Below, piece after piece: positions 1 through 5,695 of a stretch of 5,773 nucleotides of DNA. Position numbers and translations under genes: made by a program. The stretch spans positions 1 to 5,773 of the forward strand of contig CAKREH010000056.1 in assembly GCA_934317215.1 (NCBI GenBank), in the 5' to 3' direction. This DNA is from an uncultured Roseburia sp. GTDB taxonomy: Bacteria; Bacillota; Clostridia; Lachnospirales; Lachnospiraceae. The notes beneath the pieces are model-generated. The model was not told where the DNA came from and did not search any database. It saw only the letters and a program-made list of their open reading frames with translations. Each line of letters starts with the position of its first letter. Position 1 is the stretch's first letter.

Positions 1-411
1 TCTTAAATCCGTCGGAGATGTATCGTGCGTTTCATCCATGTAGGCACAAAATACAAAATTGTTCCCGGAATCCTGCATCAGCTCCTGATACGCTTCATAA
101 AATGCCAGATGGGAATCATAATCGGTATTCAGAAAATTGTTGATATACTTATTCATATAAATATTTTTTGAGATCGTGAGTGCTTCTTCTACTACCTTGT
201 CAATGCTGTACTCTGCCGCACTCGCTATATTTTCTGTCACCTGTTTTCTTGCATTGTGTTCCTCCGAAAATATCATTCCGACTACAACACTGTCTGTCAG
301 GGCGACCGGCAGGATCACACAACAGACATACAGAAGAATCAGTTTCTTTTGTATGCTGTAAGTGTCCATTTTTTCTTCGATTTTTTTACAGAGACGCACA
401 ATTATTTTCAT
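1..411 (-). CDS. YesM-like sensor histidine kinase, N-terminal part (runs off left edge)
   Basis: This is an open frame of 137 codons with no stop before the window edge. The protein begins MKIIVRLCKK and has a short basic cytoplasmic segment (SIQKKL, residues 19-24). One hydrophobic membrane segment follows (about residues 24-48, LILLYVCCVILPVAL onward), then a polar region rich in Glu, Asn and Tyr that should lie outside the cell. This topology is typical of the N-terminus of YesM/LytS-type sensor kinases, which pair with AraC-type YesN response regulators and often control sugar transport and glycosidase genes in Firmicutes. The HAMP and kinase domains would lie beyond the left edge, so the family call rests on N-terminal style and context only. 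I chose the ATG at 411 because it overlaps the stop of the glycosidase gene as ATGA, with GGAAAG nine bases upstream. An in-frame ATG at 369 (MDTYSIQKK) is the alternative start and would lose 14 residues. Confidence 0.72.
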   Translation of the reverse strand, partial: MKIIVRLCKKIEEKMDTYSIQKKLILLYVCCVILPVALTDSVVVGMIFSEEHNARKQVTENIASAAEYSIDKVVEEALTISKNIYMNKYINNFLNTDYDSHLAFYEAYQELMQDSGNNFVFCAYMDETHDTSPTDLR

Positions 412-2540
412 AACATCAGACTTTCCACTGTTTTTCCTGTGAGTTTCTCACTGCGTGAATCCGGCTGCATGCCTCCGACAAAAATCTCGAAGTGTCCGGA
501 CGGCAGGATCTTTTCACCGTTTTCATCATACAGCATAAACGCCTCTGATTCCAGCCGGATATTGATTTCTTTTTCTTCCCCGGCACAGAGTGGAAGTTTT
601 ACGATCTTTTTTAACTGGCCATGCGGCATCTTTGAATGTTCTGCCTTCACGTAGACCTGCACTGTCTCAGTCCCATCCATTTTTCCGGTATTTTTTACAG
701 ACAGACCGATCGTCACTCCTTCTGACACCACTGGTTCCTGCTCTAAAAATCTCACATTCTGATATGCATACTCTGTGTAGGAAAGCCCATAGCCAAACGG
801 ATACAATGCTTCCTGTTCCATATACCGGTAAGTTCTTCCCTGCATGGAATAGTCCTCGAAATCCGGCAGTTCTTCCGTGGTACGGTAAAATGTGACCGGC
901 AGTTTTCCTTCCGGGTTTGCTTCCCCAAATAAAATATCCGCAATGGCAGCTCCGCCTCTTGCCCCCGGATACCAGCCCTGTACGATCGCATCTACATGCT
1001 CATCCGCCCAGTTCACCGCAAGTGCACTTCCCGATAGCAGAACTAAAATAACAGGCTTGCCACAGGATACAGCAGCCTCTAAGATCTCCTCCTGCAGTCC
1101 CGGCAGATTCAGATCCGGTTTGTCACCACTGCCGTACTCATTGCCGGCATCACCCTCTTCTCCCTCAATACTTGCATCGAGTCCAAGAACTGCGACAACA
1201 ACGTCACTCTCCTTACATACGCCAAGGACTTCCGACATGCGGTCATTTTCCTGTGCCAGGTTGCTGGTGCGGTCCTTATAAAGATGACAGCCTTCCGAAT
1301 AGAGCACCCTCACATCGTCGCCGACATAATCTTCAATTCCCTCCAACACGGTAATGTAACGTGACGCCGTTCCCTCATAGTTGCCGACTAGCGCGCGTCT
1401 GCTGTCTGCGTTTGGTCCGATCACGCCAATCGTTTTTATTTTATTTTTATCAAGCGGTAATATATGCTCCTTATTTTTTAGCAGGACAACGGTTCGTCTT
1501 GCCACCGCCTCATTTAATTTTTTCATCTCTCTGCTGTCTGCGGCAAGATAAGGGATTTTATCGTATGGGTTTTCTTCTTTTTTATCGAACACACCAAGTT
1601 TCATCCTCGCCGTAAACAGATTTGTGACAGCCTCGTCTAAGCGTTCTTCTTTGACCAGTCCCTGTCTCACCGCCTGGACTAAAAATCCAAACAGAGTACC
1701 ACAGTTTAAGTCACAGCCGTTATTCATCGCCATCGCAACAGACTCGATCGCAGTGCCTGTCACATGATGTCCCTCATGGAAATCACGGATTGCCCAGCAG
1801 TCTGACGTCACATGCCCCGAAAATTCCCATTCTTTTCGCAGGATATCGATCAGCAGACGTTTGTTTCCACAACACGGTACTCCGTTCGTCCGGTTGTATG
1901 CCCCCATCACTGCCTCCACTTTTCCTTCTTTTACGCACGCCTCAAATGCCGGAAGATATGTTTCCCTTAAATCCTGCTCCGTCACCTCTGCATCAAATTC
2001 ATGGCGCACCGCTTCCGGTCCGCTGTGCACGGCAAAATGTTTTGCACATGCAGCCGCCTTTAAATAATTTTCATCATGCCCCTGCAGGCCCTCAATATAG
2101 CGGACTCCAAGACGGCCAGTCAGATATGGGTCTTCCCCAAACGTCTCATGTCCCCTTCCCCATCTTGGATCTCTGAAAATATTGACGTTCGGTGCCCAGA
2201 ACGTCAGGCCTTTATAGATATCCGTATCCTTTCCCTCCTGCTGCATATTAAACTTTGCCCGTGCCTCCGTCGACACTGCATCACCGACCTGTTCTAACAG
2301 ATCCTCATCAAACGCTGCCGCCAGACCAATCGCCTGTGGAAATACTGTCGCCGTGCCGGCCCGCGCCACACCGTGCAGTGCCTCATTCCACCAGTTATAA
2401 GCCTTTATATTTAACCGTTCCACCGCCGGTGCCTGATACAGAGTCTGTGCCACTTTTTCTTCCAGTGTCATTTTTCCGACCAACTCTGCAGCACGTTTTC
2501 TATAATTGTCCAGTTTTTCTGTATTCTGATTTAATTCCAT
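408..2540 (-). CDS. Glycoside hydrolase family 3 beta-xylosidase/beta-glucosidase-like enzyme
   Basis: This 710-residue protein hydrolyses terminal beta-linked sugars from oligosaccharides by the retaining mechanism of GH3. The N-terminal TIM-barrel domain (about residues 20-320) carries WWNEALHGVA (about 50-59), the FRDPRWGRGHETFGEDPYLTG block, AKHFAVHSG (about 166-174) and VTSDCWAIRDF, whose Asp247 is the predicted nucleophile. The second domain (about 345-580) holds LDASIEGEEGD, where one of Glu459-Glu462 is the likely acid/base, then LNLPGLQEEIL, WYPGARGG and FGEANPEGKLPVTFY. After YPFGYGLSYTEY comes a fibronectin III-like domain (about 600-700). The WWNEALHGVA and SDC motifs favour the xylosidase/arabinosidase branch, but substrate cannot be fixed from sequence. 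No signal peptide is seen, so the protein is probably cytoplasmic. The ATG at 2540 is preferred over the longer frame from 2567 because GGGAGGG sits eight bases before it. The gene is intact and is translationally linked to the sensor kinase. Confidence 0.95.
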   Translation of the reverse strand: MELNQNTEKLDNYRKRAAELVGKMTLEEKVAQTLYQAPAVERLNIKAYNWWNEALHGVARAGTATVFPQAIGLAAAFDEDLLEQVGDAVSTEARAKFNMQQEGKDTDIYKGLTFWAPNVNIFRDPRWGRGHETFGEDPYLTGRLGVRYIEGLQGHDENYLKAAACAKHFAVHSGPEAVRHEFDAEVTEQDLRETYLPAFEACVKEGKVEAVMGAYNRTNGVPCCGNKRLLIDILRKEWEFSGHVTSDCWAIRDFHEGHHVTGTAIESVAMAMNNGCDLNCGTLFGFLVQAVRQGLVKEERLDEAVTNLFTARMKLGVFDKKEENPYDKIPYLAADSREMKKLNEAVARRTVVLLKNKEHILPLDKNKIKTIGVIGPNADSRRALVGNYEGTASRYITVLEGIEDYVGDDVRVLYSEGCHLYKDRTSNLAQENDRMSEVLGVCKESDVVVAVLGLDASIEGEEGDAGNEYGSGDKPDLNLPGLQEEILEAAVSCGKPVILVLLSGSALAVNWADEHVDAIVQGWYPGARGGAAIADILFGEANPEGKLPVTFYRTTEELPDFEDYSMQGRTYRYMEQEALYPFGYGLSYTEYAYQNVRFLEQEPVVSEGVTIGLSVKNTGKMDGTETVQVYVKAEHSKMPHGQLKKIVKLPLCAGEEKEINIRLESEAFMLYDENGEKILPSGHFEIFVGGMQPDSRSEKLTGKTVESLML

Positions 2541-2548
2541 ATGTTTGA

Positions 2549-2555
2549 CCCTCCC
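2549..2555 (-). promoter_or_regulatory. Strong ribosome binding site of the GH3 gene
   Basis: Read on the minus strand this is GGGAGGG, eight bases before the ATG at 2540. It decides the start: the longer frame beginning at 2567 would run through this site and add nine residues (MCIAGRVKH) that precede the conserved GH3 N-terminus. Confidence 0.8.
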
Positions 2556-2557
2556 TG

Positions 2558-2578
2558 CAATACACACTTCCAGTATTG
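2558..2578. repeat. Inverted repeat CAATAC-9-GTATTG in the GH3 leader
   Basis: Perfect 6-base arms (2558-2563 and 2573-2578) flank a nine-base loop. The element lies between the predicted leftward transcription start (near 2577) and the ribosome binding site. It could be an operator covering the first 20 transcribed bases, or a small 5' hairpin in the messenger. Six-base arms are short enough to arise by chance. Confidence 0.35.
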
Positions 2579-2583
2579 ATTTT

Positions 2584-2612
2584 ATGTTAGCGAATTAAAA
2601 GTTCACTGTCTA
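2584..2612 (-). promoter_or_regulatory. Predicted promoter of the GH3-kinase operon
   Basis: On the minus strand a -35 box TAGACA (2612-2607) is followed by a 17-base spacer and a -10 box TAACAT (2589-2584). Both boxes depart from consensus (TTGACA, TATAAT), the -10 at two positions, so this would be a modest promoter that could depend on an activator. A start near 2577 would give a leader of about 37 bases. Confidence 0.45.
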
Positions 2613-2660
2613 CACCATTTTTTATAGAACATATCCGGGTAAATCATAGATATTTTTTCG

Positions 2661-2671
2661 GAAACTGTTTC
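2661..2671. repeat. Small palindrome GAAACTGTTTC between the divergent promoters
   Basis: Five-base perfect arms flank a single central T. It lies just upstream of the rightward -35 box and upstream of the leftward promoter, a position where a regulator could act on either gene. The short length makes chance occurrence possible. Confidence 0.25.
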
Positions 2672-2677
2672 TTATCG

Positions 2678-2706
2678 TTTACATGTAAATTTTCAGATGG
2701 TATAAT
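2678..2706 (+). promoter_or_regulatory. Strong sigma-70/SigA-type promoter of the GH42 gene
   Basis: The -35 box TTTACA (2678-2683) and the -10 box TATAAT (2701-2706) are separated by exactly 17 bases. The -10 matches consensus perfectly and the -35 differs at one position. Transcription should start around 2712-2714, giving a leader of about 115 bases before the ATG at 2829. The -35 box forms the left half of a perfect 12-base palindrome, TTTACATGTAAA (2678-2689), so a protein bound there would block polymerase. Confidence 0.8.
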
Positions 2707-2711
2707 AAGAA

Positions 2712-2729
2712 TGCGCAAACGGTTGTTCA
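2712..2729. promoter_or_regulatory. LacI-family-like operator at the GH42 transcription start
   Basis: The sequence TGCGCAAACGGTTGTTCA is an imperfect 18-base palindrome centred on CG, with matching outer TG/CA pairs and inner CAA/TTG. LacI-family regulators, including catabolite control proteins, bind palindromes with a central CG. The site starts five bases after the -10 box, an ideal repression position. It fits the CcpA cre consensus only in part (outer bases differ), so a sugar-specific LacI-type repressor is more likely than CcpA. No such regulator gene is in the window. Confidence 0.45.
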
Positions 2730-2755
2730 TTTTATATTAAATTAAGAAAGGATAT

Positions 2756-2818
2756 CACCGCCACAGTGCTCAAATCTGCTTCTAAGGCCAGACAATACGA
2801 ACCTGTCTTCCGGCGGTG
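2756..2818 (+). promoter_or_regulatory. Possible leader fold that masks the GH42 ribosome binding site
   Basis: CACCGCC at 2756-2762 is perfectly complementary to GGCGGTG at 2812-2818, with about 49 bases between. The 3' arm touches the G-rich stretch (GGGGG, 2818-2822) that is the only ribosome binding candidate for the ATG at 2829. Pairing could lower translation unless relieved. An AAGAAAGGA stretch (2744-2752) just before the 5' arm looks like a Shine-Dalgarno site but has no start codon at normal spacing. The seven-base stem with a large loop makes this tentative. Confidence 0.3.
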
Positions 2819-2828
2819 GGGGTTTTAC

Positions 2829-4895
2829 ATGAAAACAGAAAAACTTTATTTTGGAGCTGCATACTATTCCGAATACCTTCCATACGACCGTGTGGAAAAG
2901 GATATGGAAATGATGGAAAAAGCAGGAATGAATGTCATCCGTATCGCGGAATCAACATGGAGTACTTTAGAGCCGCAGGAAAGCGTGTATGATTTTACAC
3001 ATATCGACAGAATGTTAAATGCTGCCGCACGCCACCATATTTCCGTGATCGTCGGAACACCGACCTATGCCGTACCGACATGGCTGGTAAAAAAATATCC
3101 TGACATCCTGGCAATCACCCAGAACGGCCGCGAACGCTACGGTCACCGCCAGAATATGGATATCACAAACCCGGATTACCTCTCCCACGCAGAGCGTGTG
3201 ATCCGCGTTCTGATGGAGCATGTGAAAGATGTGCCGCATGTGATCGGCTATCAGCTTGACAATGAGACCAAAAGTTATGGAACTGCCGGTCCCCGTGTCC
3301 AGGCAATGTTTGTAGATTATTTAAAAGAAAATTTTCCGGATATCAATGATTTTAACCATAAGTTTGGACTGGATTACTGGAGCAACCGTGTGAATGACTG
3401 GGATGATTTCCCGGATGTCAGAGGTACGATCAACCAGAGTCTTGCCGCTGAATTTTGTAAATTTCAGCGTTCACTTGTCACTAAATTTTTGAGCTGGCAG
3501 GCTGATATTGTCCGCGAGTACAAACGGGATGATCAGTTTATCACACAAAATTTTGATTTTGACTGGACCACACACTCGATCGGTTATCAGTCCCAGGTCG
3601 ACCAGTACGATGCCGCACGCTGCATGACAGTGGCTGGTGCCGATATTTACCATCCTTCTAATGAGGAACTGACCGGTGCAGAAATTACCGTATGCGGAAA
3701 TATCTCACGCAGTCTGAAAAAGAACAACTATCTGATCTTAGAAACTGAAGCACAGGGACTGACTCCGTGGCTTCCTTATCCTGGACAGCTCCGCCTGCAG
3801 GCATACAGCCATATCGCAAACGGCTCTAACAGTGTAATGTACTGGCACTGGCATTCGATCCACAATGCGATTGAAAGTTACTGGAAGGGTGTGCTCTCCC
3901 ATGATTTTTCAGAAAATGAGACTTACCGTGAGGCTGTCATTATCGGAAACGAATGGAAAAAGATTGGGTCTCATTTAAAAAACCTGAAAAAGGAAAATAA
4001 GATCGCTATTATGCTTGATAATGCTTCTTTAACCGGATTCACACAGTTTCCGCTTGAAAATGCCGGAGCCAACGGCTACAACACTGTGATGCGCTGGTTT
4101 TCAGATGCCCTCTACCGGTTAAATATTGAATACGATATGATTTCTTCTAAGGAACGGAATTTTTCCAGCTATGAATGTCTGATTGTACCGGCACTCTACA
4201 GTGCACCGGAATCTCTGCTTCTGGCATTAGATTCCTATGTCAAAAACGGCGGACATCTGATCACCACGTTCCGCAGCGGTTTTTCAGACGAATATTTGAA
4301 AATTTATTCAGATACACAGCCACATATCCTGCATGAATGCCTTGGACTTCGCTACGACCAGTTTACACACCCTCACCATGTAGATGTCGTGCCGGTTCAA
4401 AATGATGTCATTGCAACTGCCAAAGAGCATTTTTCACACCCGGACGGCTCTGATGTTTCCCTGAACTCCTCCGCCCGTGAATGGATGGAACTTATCACCT
4501 GTGATACCGCCGTACCAGTATTAAAATACAGACATCCGGCATATGAACGCTATGCAGCTGCTGCAAAAAATCAATATGGAAATGGTTCCACACTTTATTT
4601 TGGAACGATGTTTGAAAATGATGAACTGTTAGAATCCGTGCTTTTATCTTTCCTGCATGAAGCTGGTTTTTCCGGTGGAGATCTTTCCTCAGATGCACCA
4701 CATTACCCACTCATTGTAAAAAGAGGTGTCAATGATCTCGATAAAGAATTGTGCTACTATCTGAACTATTCAAAGGATCCGGTTTCTGTCACACACCGGG
4801 GAAAAGACGGCATAGAACTGATTTCAGAAACATCCATTGTCTGTGGAGATAAAATTGACTTAGGCGGATGGGGTGTTGCTGTAGTTGAAATGTAA
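2829..4895 (+). CDS. GH42-type beta-galactosidase-like glycosidase
   Basis: This 688-residue enzyme has the GH42 architecture: an N-terminal TIM barrel (about 1-375), a flavodoxin-like middle domain used for trimerisation (about 390-605), and a small C-terminal beta domain (about 625-688). The family hydrolyses terminal beta-D-galactosides, and some members act on alpha-L-arabinopyranosides. Visible family motifs are FGAAYYSEY, GMNVIRIAESTW with TLEP, VGTPTYAVPTWL, and GYQLDNET with Glu146 as predicted acid/base. LILETEAQGLTPW follows, with Glu305 as predicted nucleophile, then SVMYWHWHSIHNAIESYWKGVLSHD. The cysteine zinc cluster of some GH42 enzymes is absent. No signal peptide is visible, so it is probably cytoplasmic. 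The ATG at 2829 starts just before the first conserved strand and has GGGGG six bases upstream. A GTG at 2766 in the same frame would add 21 atypical residues and is poorly spaced (13 bases) from AAAGGA. The gene is monocistronic, divergent from the GH3 gene and closed by a terminator. Confidence 0.9.
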   Translation: MKTEKLYFGAAYYSEYLPYDRVEKDMEMMEKAGMNVIRIAESTWSTLEPQESVYDFTHIDRMLNAAARHHISVIVGTPTYAVPTWLVKKYPDILAITQNGRERYGHRQNMDITNPDYLSHAERVIRVLMEHVKDVPHVIGYQLDNETKSYGTAGPRVQAMFVDYLKENFPDINDFNHKFGLDYWSNRVNDWDDFPDVRGTINQSLAAEFCKFQRSLVTKFLSWQADIVREYKRDDQFITQNFDFDWTTHSIGYQSQVDQYDAARCMTVAGADIYHPSNEELTGAEITVCGNISRSLKKNNYLILETEAQGLTPWLPYPGQLRLQAYSHIANGSNSVMYWHWHSIHNAIESYWKGVLSHDFSENETYREAVIIGNEWKKIGSHLKNLKKENKIAIMLDNASLTGFTQFPLENAGANGYNTVMRWFSDALYRLNIEYDMISSKERNFSSYECLIVPALYSAPESLLLALDSYVKNGGHLITTFRSGFSDEYLKIYSDTQPHILHECLGLRYDQFTHPHHVDVVPVQNDVIATAKEHFSHPDGSDVSLNSSAREWMELITCDTAVPVLKYRHPAYERYAAAAKNQYGNGSTLYFGTMFENDELLESVLLSFLHEAGFSGGDLSSDAPHYPLIVKRGVNDLDKELCYYLNYSKDPVSVTHRGKDGIELISETSIVCGDKIDLGGWGVAVVEM

Positions 4896-4918
4896 CATTT
4901 CTTTTATTGATTTTGCCC

Positions 4919-4960
4919 AAACGCTGTTTCCATTGATTTATCATGGATTCAGCGTTTTTT
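4919..4960 (+). terminator. Intrinsic terminator of the GH42 gene
   Basis: The outer stem AAACGCTG (4919-4926) pairs with CAGCGTTT (4950-4957). Inside it TCCAT (4929-4933) pairs with ATGGA (4943-4947) around a nine-base loop. The stem runs directly into six T residues (4955-4960). It begins 24 bases after the GH42 stop. Reading leftward only three T residues follow the stem, so it should stop rightward transcription well and leftward transcription from the Rpn-type gene poorly. Confidence 0.9.
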
Positions 4961-4982
4961 GCAATGTCAGTGTACAATTCAA

Positions 4983-5495
4983 TTACACCGTTCTTTTCCC
5001 ATACATCTCAAAATATTCACCCGCCTGCTGCAGGGATATATTTAGTTTTTCCTGTAACTTTTTCAAAATATCCTCTTTGGAAAAACTCATATCAAGGCAG
5101 ATTTCTATCATGCCCTTTACTTCTCCCTCTGCTCTGCCACGTGCTTCGCTCTCCGCGATCAGATCTTCGATTGCCTTACACATCTCTATCTCCTCCTCTT
5201 CTTCTGATACTTCAATCGGTGTATTCGTGATCGTCTTTATCACTCTTACCGCATTCATTTCTATGCTTCTATGAGTATCTGTCTGCAAAAATTTCAACAG
5301 CTGTTCCTTATTTTTTGAGTACTTGATATATCCCATGACTTCTTTCAGGCTCGTGGAAAACTGATCCAGCTGTTCTTCCGTCAGTTTTGCCGGATCGATC
5401 ACCTTTTTTCCATTGTAGATCAGATAATTAAATGCATCCGCAAATACGGTATTTTCCCGCATATACTCTTTTGTTACGATGTCTGCTGTCCCCAT
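4983..5495 (-). CDS. Rpn-family (PD-(D/E)XK) protein with the nuclease core missing
   Basis: The 170-residue protein begins MGTADIVTKEYMRENTVFAD and continues AFNYLIYNGKKVIDPAKL, the usual N-terminus of Rpn/YhgA-type 'recombination-promoting nuclease/putative transposase' proteins. It then passes at about residues 34-39 straight into the C-terminal region (LTEEQLDQFSTSLKEVMGYIKYSK, about 38-61). Family members are normally near 300 residues, with the PD-(D/E)XK catalytic domain between these two parts. That domain is absent, so nuclease activity is not expected. The remainder has an acidic run (EEEEE, 98-102), a charged helix with RGRAEGEVKG (119-128), and a helix-rich tail SKEDILKKLQEKLNISLQQAGEYFEMYG. 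The reading frame is intact. The start at 5495 has AGAGGAG at good spacing. A second family member with an identical 3' end lies just upstream on the same strand. It may be a deletion derivative on the way to loss, or a retained regulatory form. Confidence 0.8.
   Translation of the reverse strand: MGTADIVTKEYMRENTVFADAFNYLIYNGKKVIDPAKLTEEQLDQFSTSLKEVMGYIKYSKNKEQLLKFLQTDTHRSIEMNAVRVIKTITNTPIEVSEEEEEIEMCKAIEDLIAESEARGRAEGEVKGMIEICLDMSFSKEDILKKLQEKLNISLQQAGEYFEMYGKRTV
4995..5071. repeat. 77-base direct repeat, copy 1 (3' end of the Rpn-type gene)
   Basis: Positions 4995-5071 are identical, base for base, to 5697-5773 (offset 702). The repeat continues at least to the window edge in copy 2, so its full length is unknown. 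It codes for the last shared residues (ILKKLQEKL through EMYGK). Homology stops abruptly three codons before each stop: copy 1 ends KRTV and copy 2 ends KHIV. Confidence 0.97.
5181..5197 (-). promoter_or_regulatory. Internal ribosome binding site and start inside the Rpn-type gene
   Basis: On the minus strand AGGAGG (5197-5192) lies exactly eight bases before an in-frame ATG (5183-5181), Met105 of the 170-residue protein. Translation from here would give a 66-residue C-terminal protein starting MCKAIEDLIAESE. The AGGAGG falls in the codons of the glutamate run, so it could be a by-product of GAG codons. Even so, it is a full consensus site at ideal spacing. Rpn nucleases are known to make such C-terminal products, which act as antitoxins. 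Confidence 0.4.
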
Positions 5496-5520
5496 TCATT
5501 TCTCCTCTTTTGTGTTGTCT

Positions 5521-5552
5521 GGGAGAAATCTCTAGTTCTTTAGAATTCTCCC
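5521..5552. repeat. Imperfect inverted repeat in the leader of the Rpn-type gene
   Basis: GGGAGAA (5521-5527) pairs with TTCTCCC (5546-5552), and inside them TCTA (5531-5534) pairs with TAGA (5541-5544) around a six-base loop. It lies about 25 bases before the start at 5495, in the probable untranslated leader. Neither strand has a T-run after the stem, so it is not a normal terminator. It could be an operator or a messenger-stabilising hairpin. Nothing else clear is seen in the gap 5496-5684; in particular no good promoter was found for the Rpn-type gene. Confidence 0.45.
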
Positions 5553-5675
5553 TGCTTAAATGTGTGGATAATAAAAGCATTGAAAATTCTTATGATTTTG
5601 ATCTGTGAATAGAATGGCGTATATGCCCGTGTAGATAATTCAGAATGTCATGCTTTATAAGAATTATATTAATTT

Positions 5676-5695
5676 ATATTGTTTTTAAACAATAT
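5676..5695. repeat. AT-rich perfect palindrome over the stop codon of the second Rpn-type gene
   Basis: ATATTGTTT (5676-5684) and AAACAATAT (5687-5695) form perfect nine-base arms around two bases. The stop codon TAA (5687-5685) lies in its centre. The arms contain only one G-C pair each, so a terminator role would be weak. It marks the end of the region shared with copy 1 and could be a scar or boundary of a duplication or insertion. Confidence 0.5.

Noticed and set aside
892..1281. Plus-strand open frame of 129 codons inside the GH3 gene
   Set aside because: It is antisense to well-conserved GH3 coding sequence, is rich in Ser, Pro and Ala as expected of a shadow frame, and has no recognisable domain.
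1790..2176. Plus-strand open frame of 128 codons inside the GH3 gene
   Set aside because: It is a Pro/His/Ser-rich shadow antisense to the GH3 catalytic domain, with no family resemblance.
2541..2567. Nine-residue N-terminal extension of the GH3 protein (MCIAGRVKH)
   Set aside because: The extension is coded by the ribosome binding site itself (GGGAGGG eight bases before the ATG at 2540).
2712..2729. CcpA catabolite repression (cre) site
   Set aside because: The CG-centred core fits, but the outer positions of the cre consensus do not match on either side, so only a general LacI-family-like operator is claimed.
2766..2828. GTG start adding 21 residues to the GH42 protein
   Set aside because: The nearest Shine-Dalgarno (AAAGGA) is 13 bases away, the added residues do not resemble a GH42 N-terminus or a signal peptide, and the ATG at 2829 begins just before the first conserved strand.
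4919..4960. Bidirectional terminator also serving the Rpn-type gene
   Set aside because: On the minus strand the stem is followed by only three T residues and then GGGC, so leftward termination is not well supported.
4885..5274. Plus-strand open frame with hydrophobic and Ser-rich stretches
   Set aside because: It starts inside the GH42 gene, crosses the terminator and runs antisense to the Rpn-type gene; the Ser run is the complement of the glutamate-coding run.
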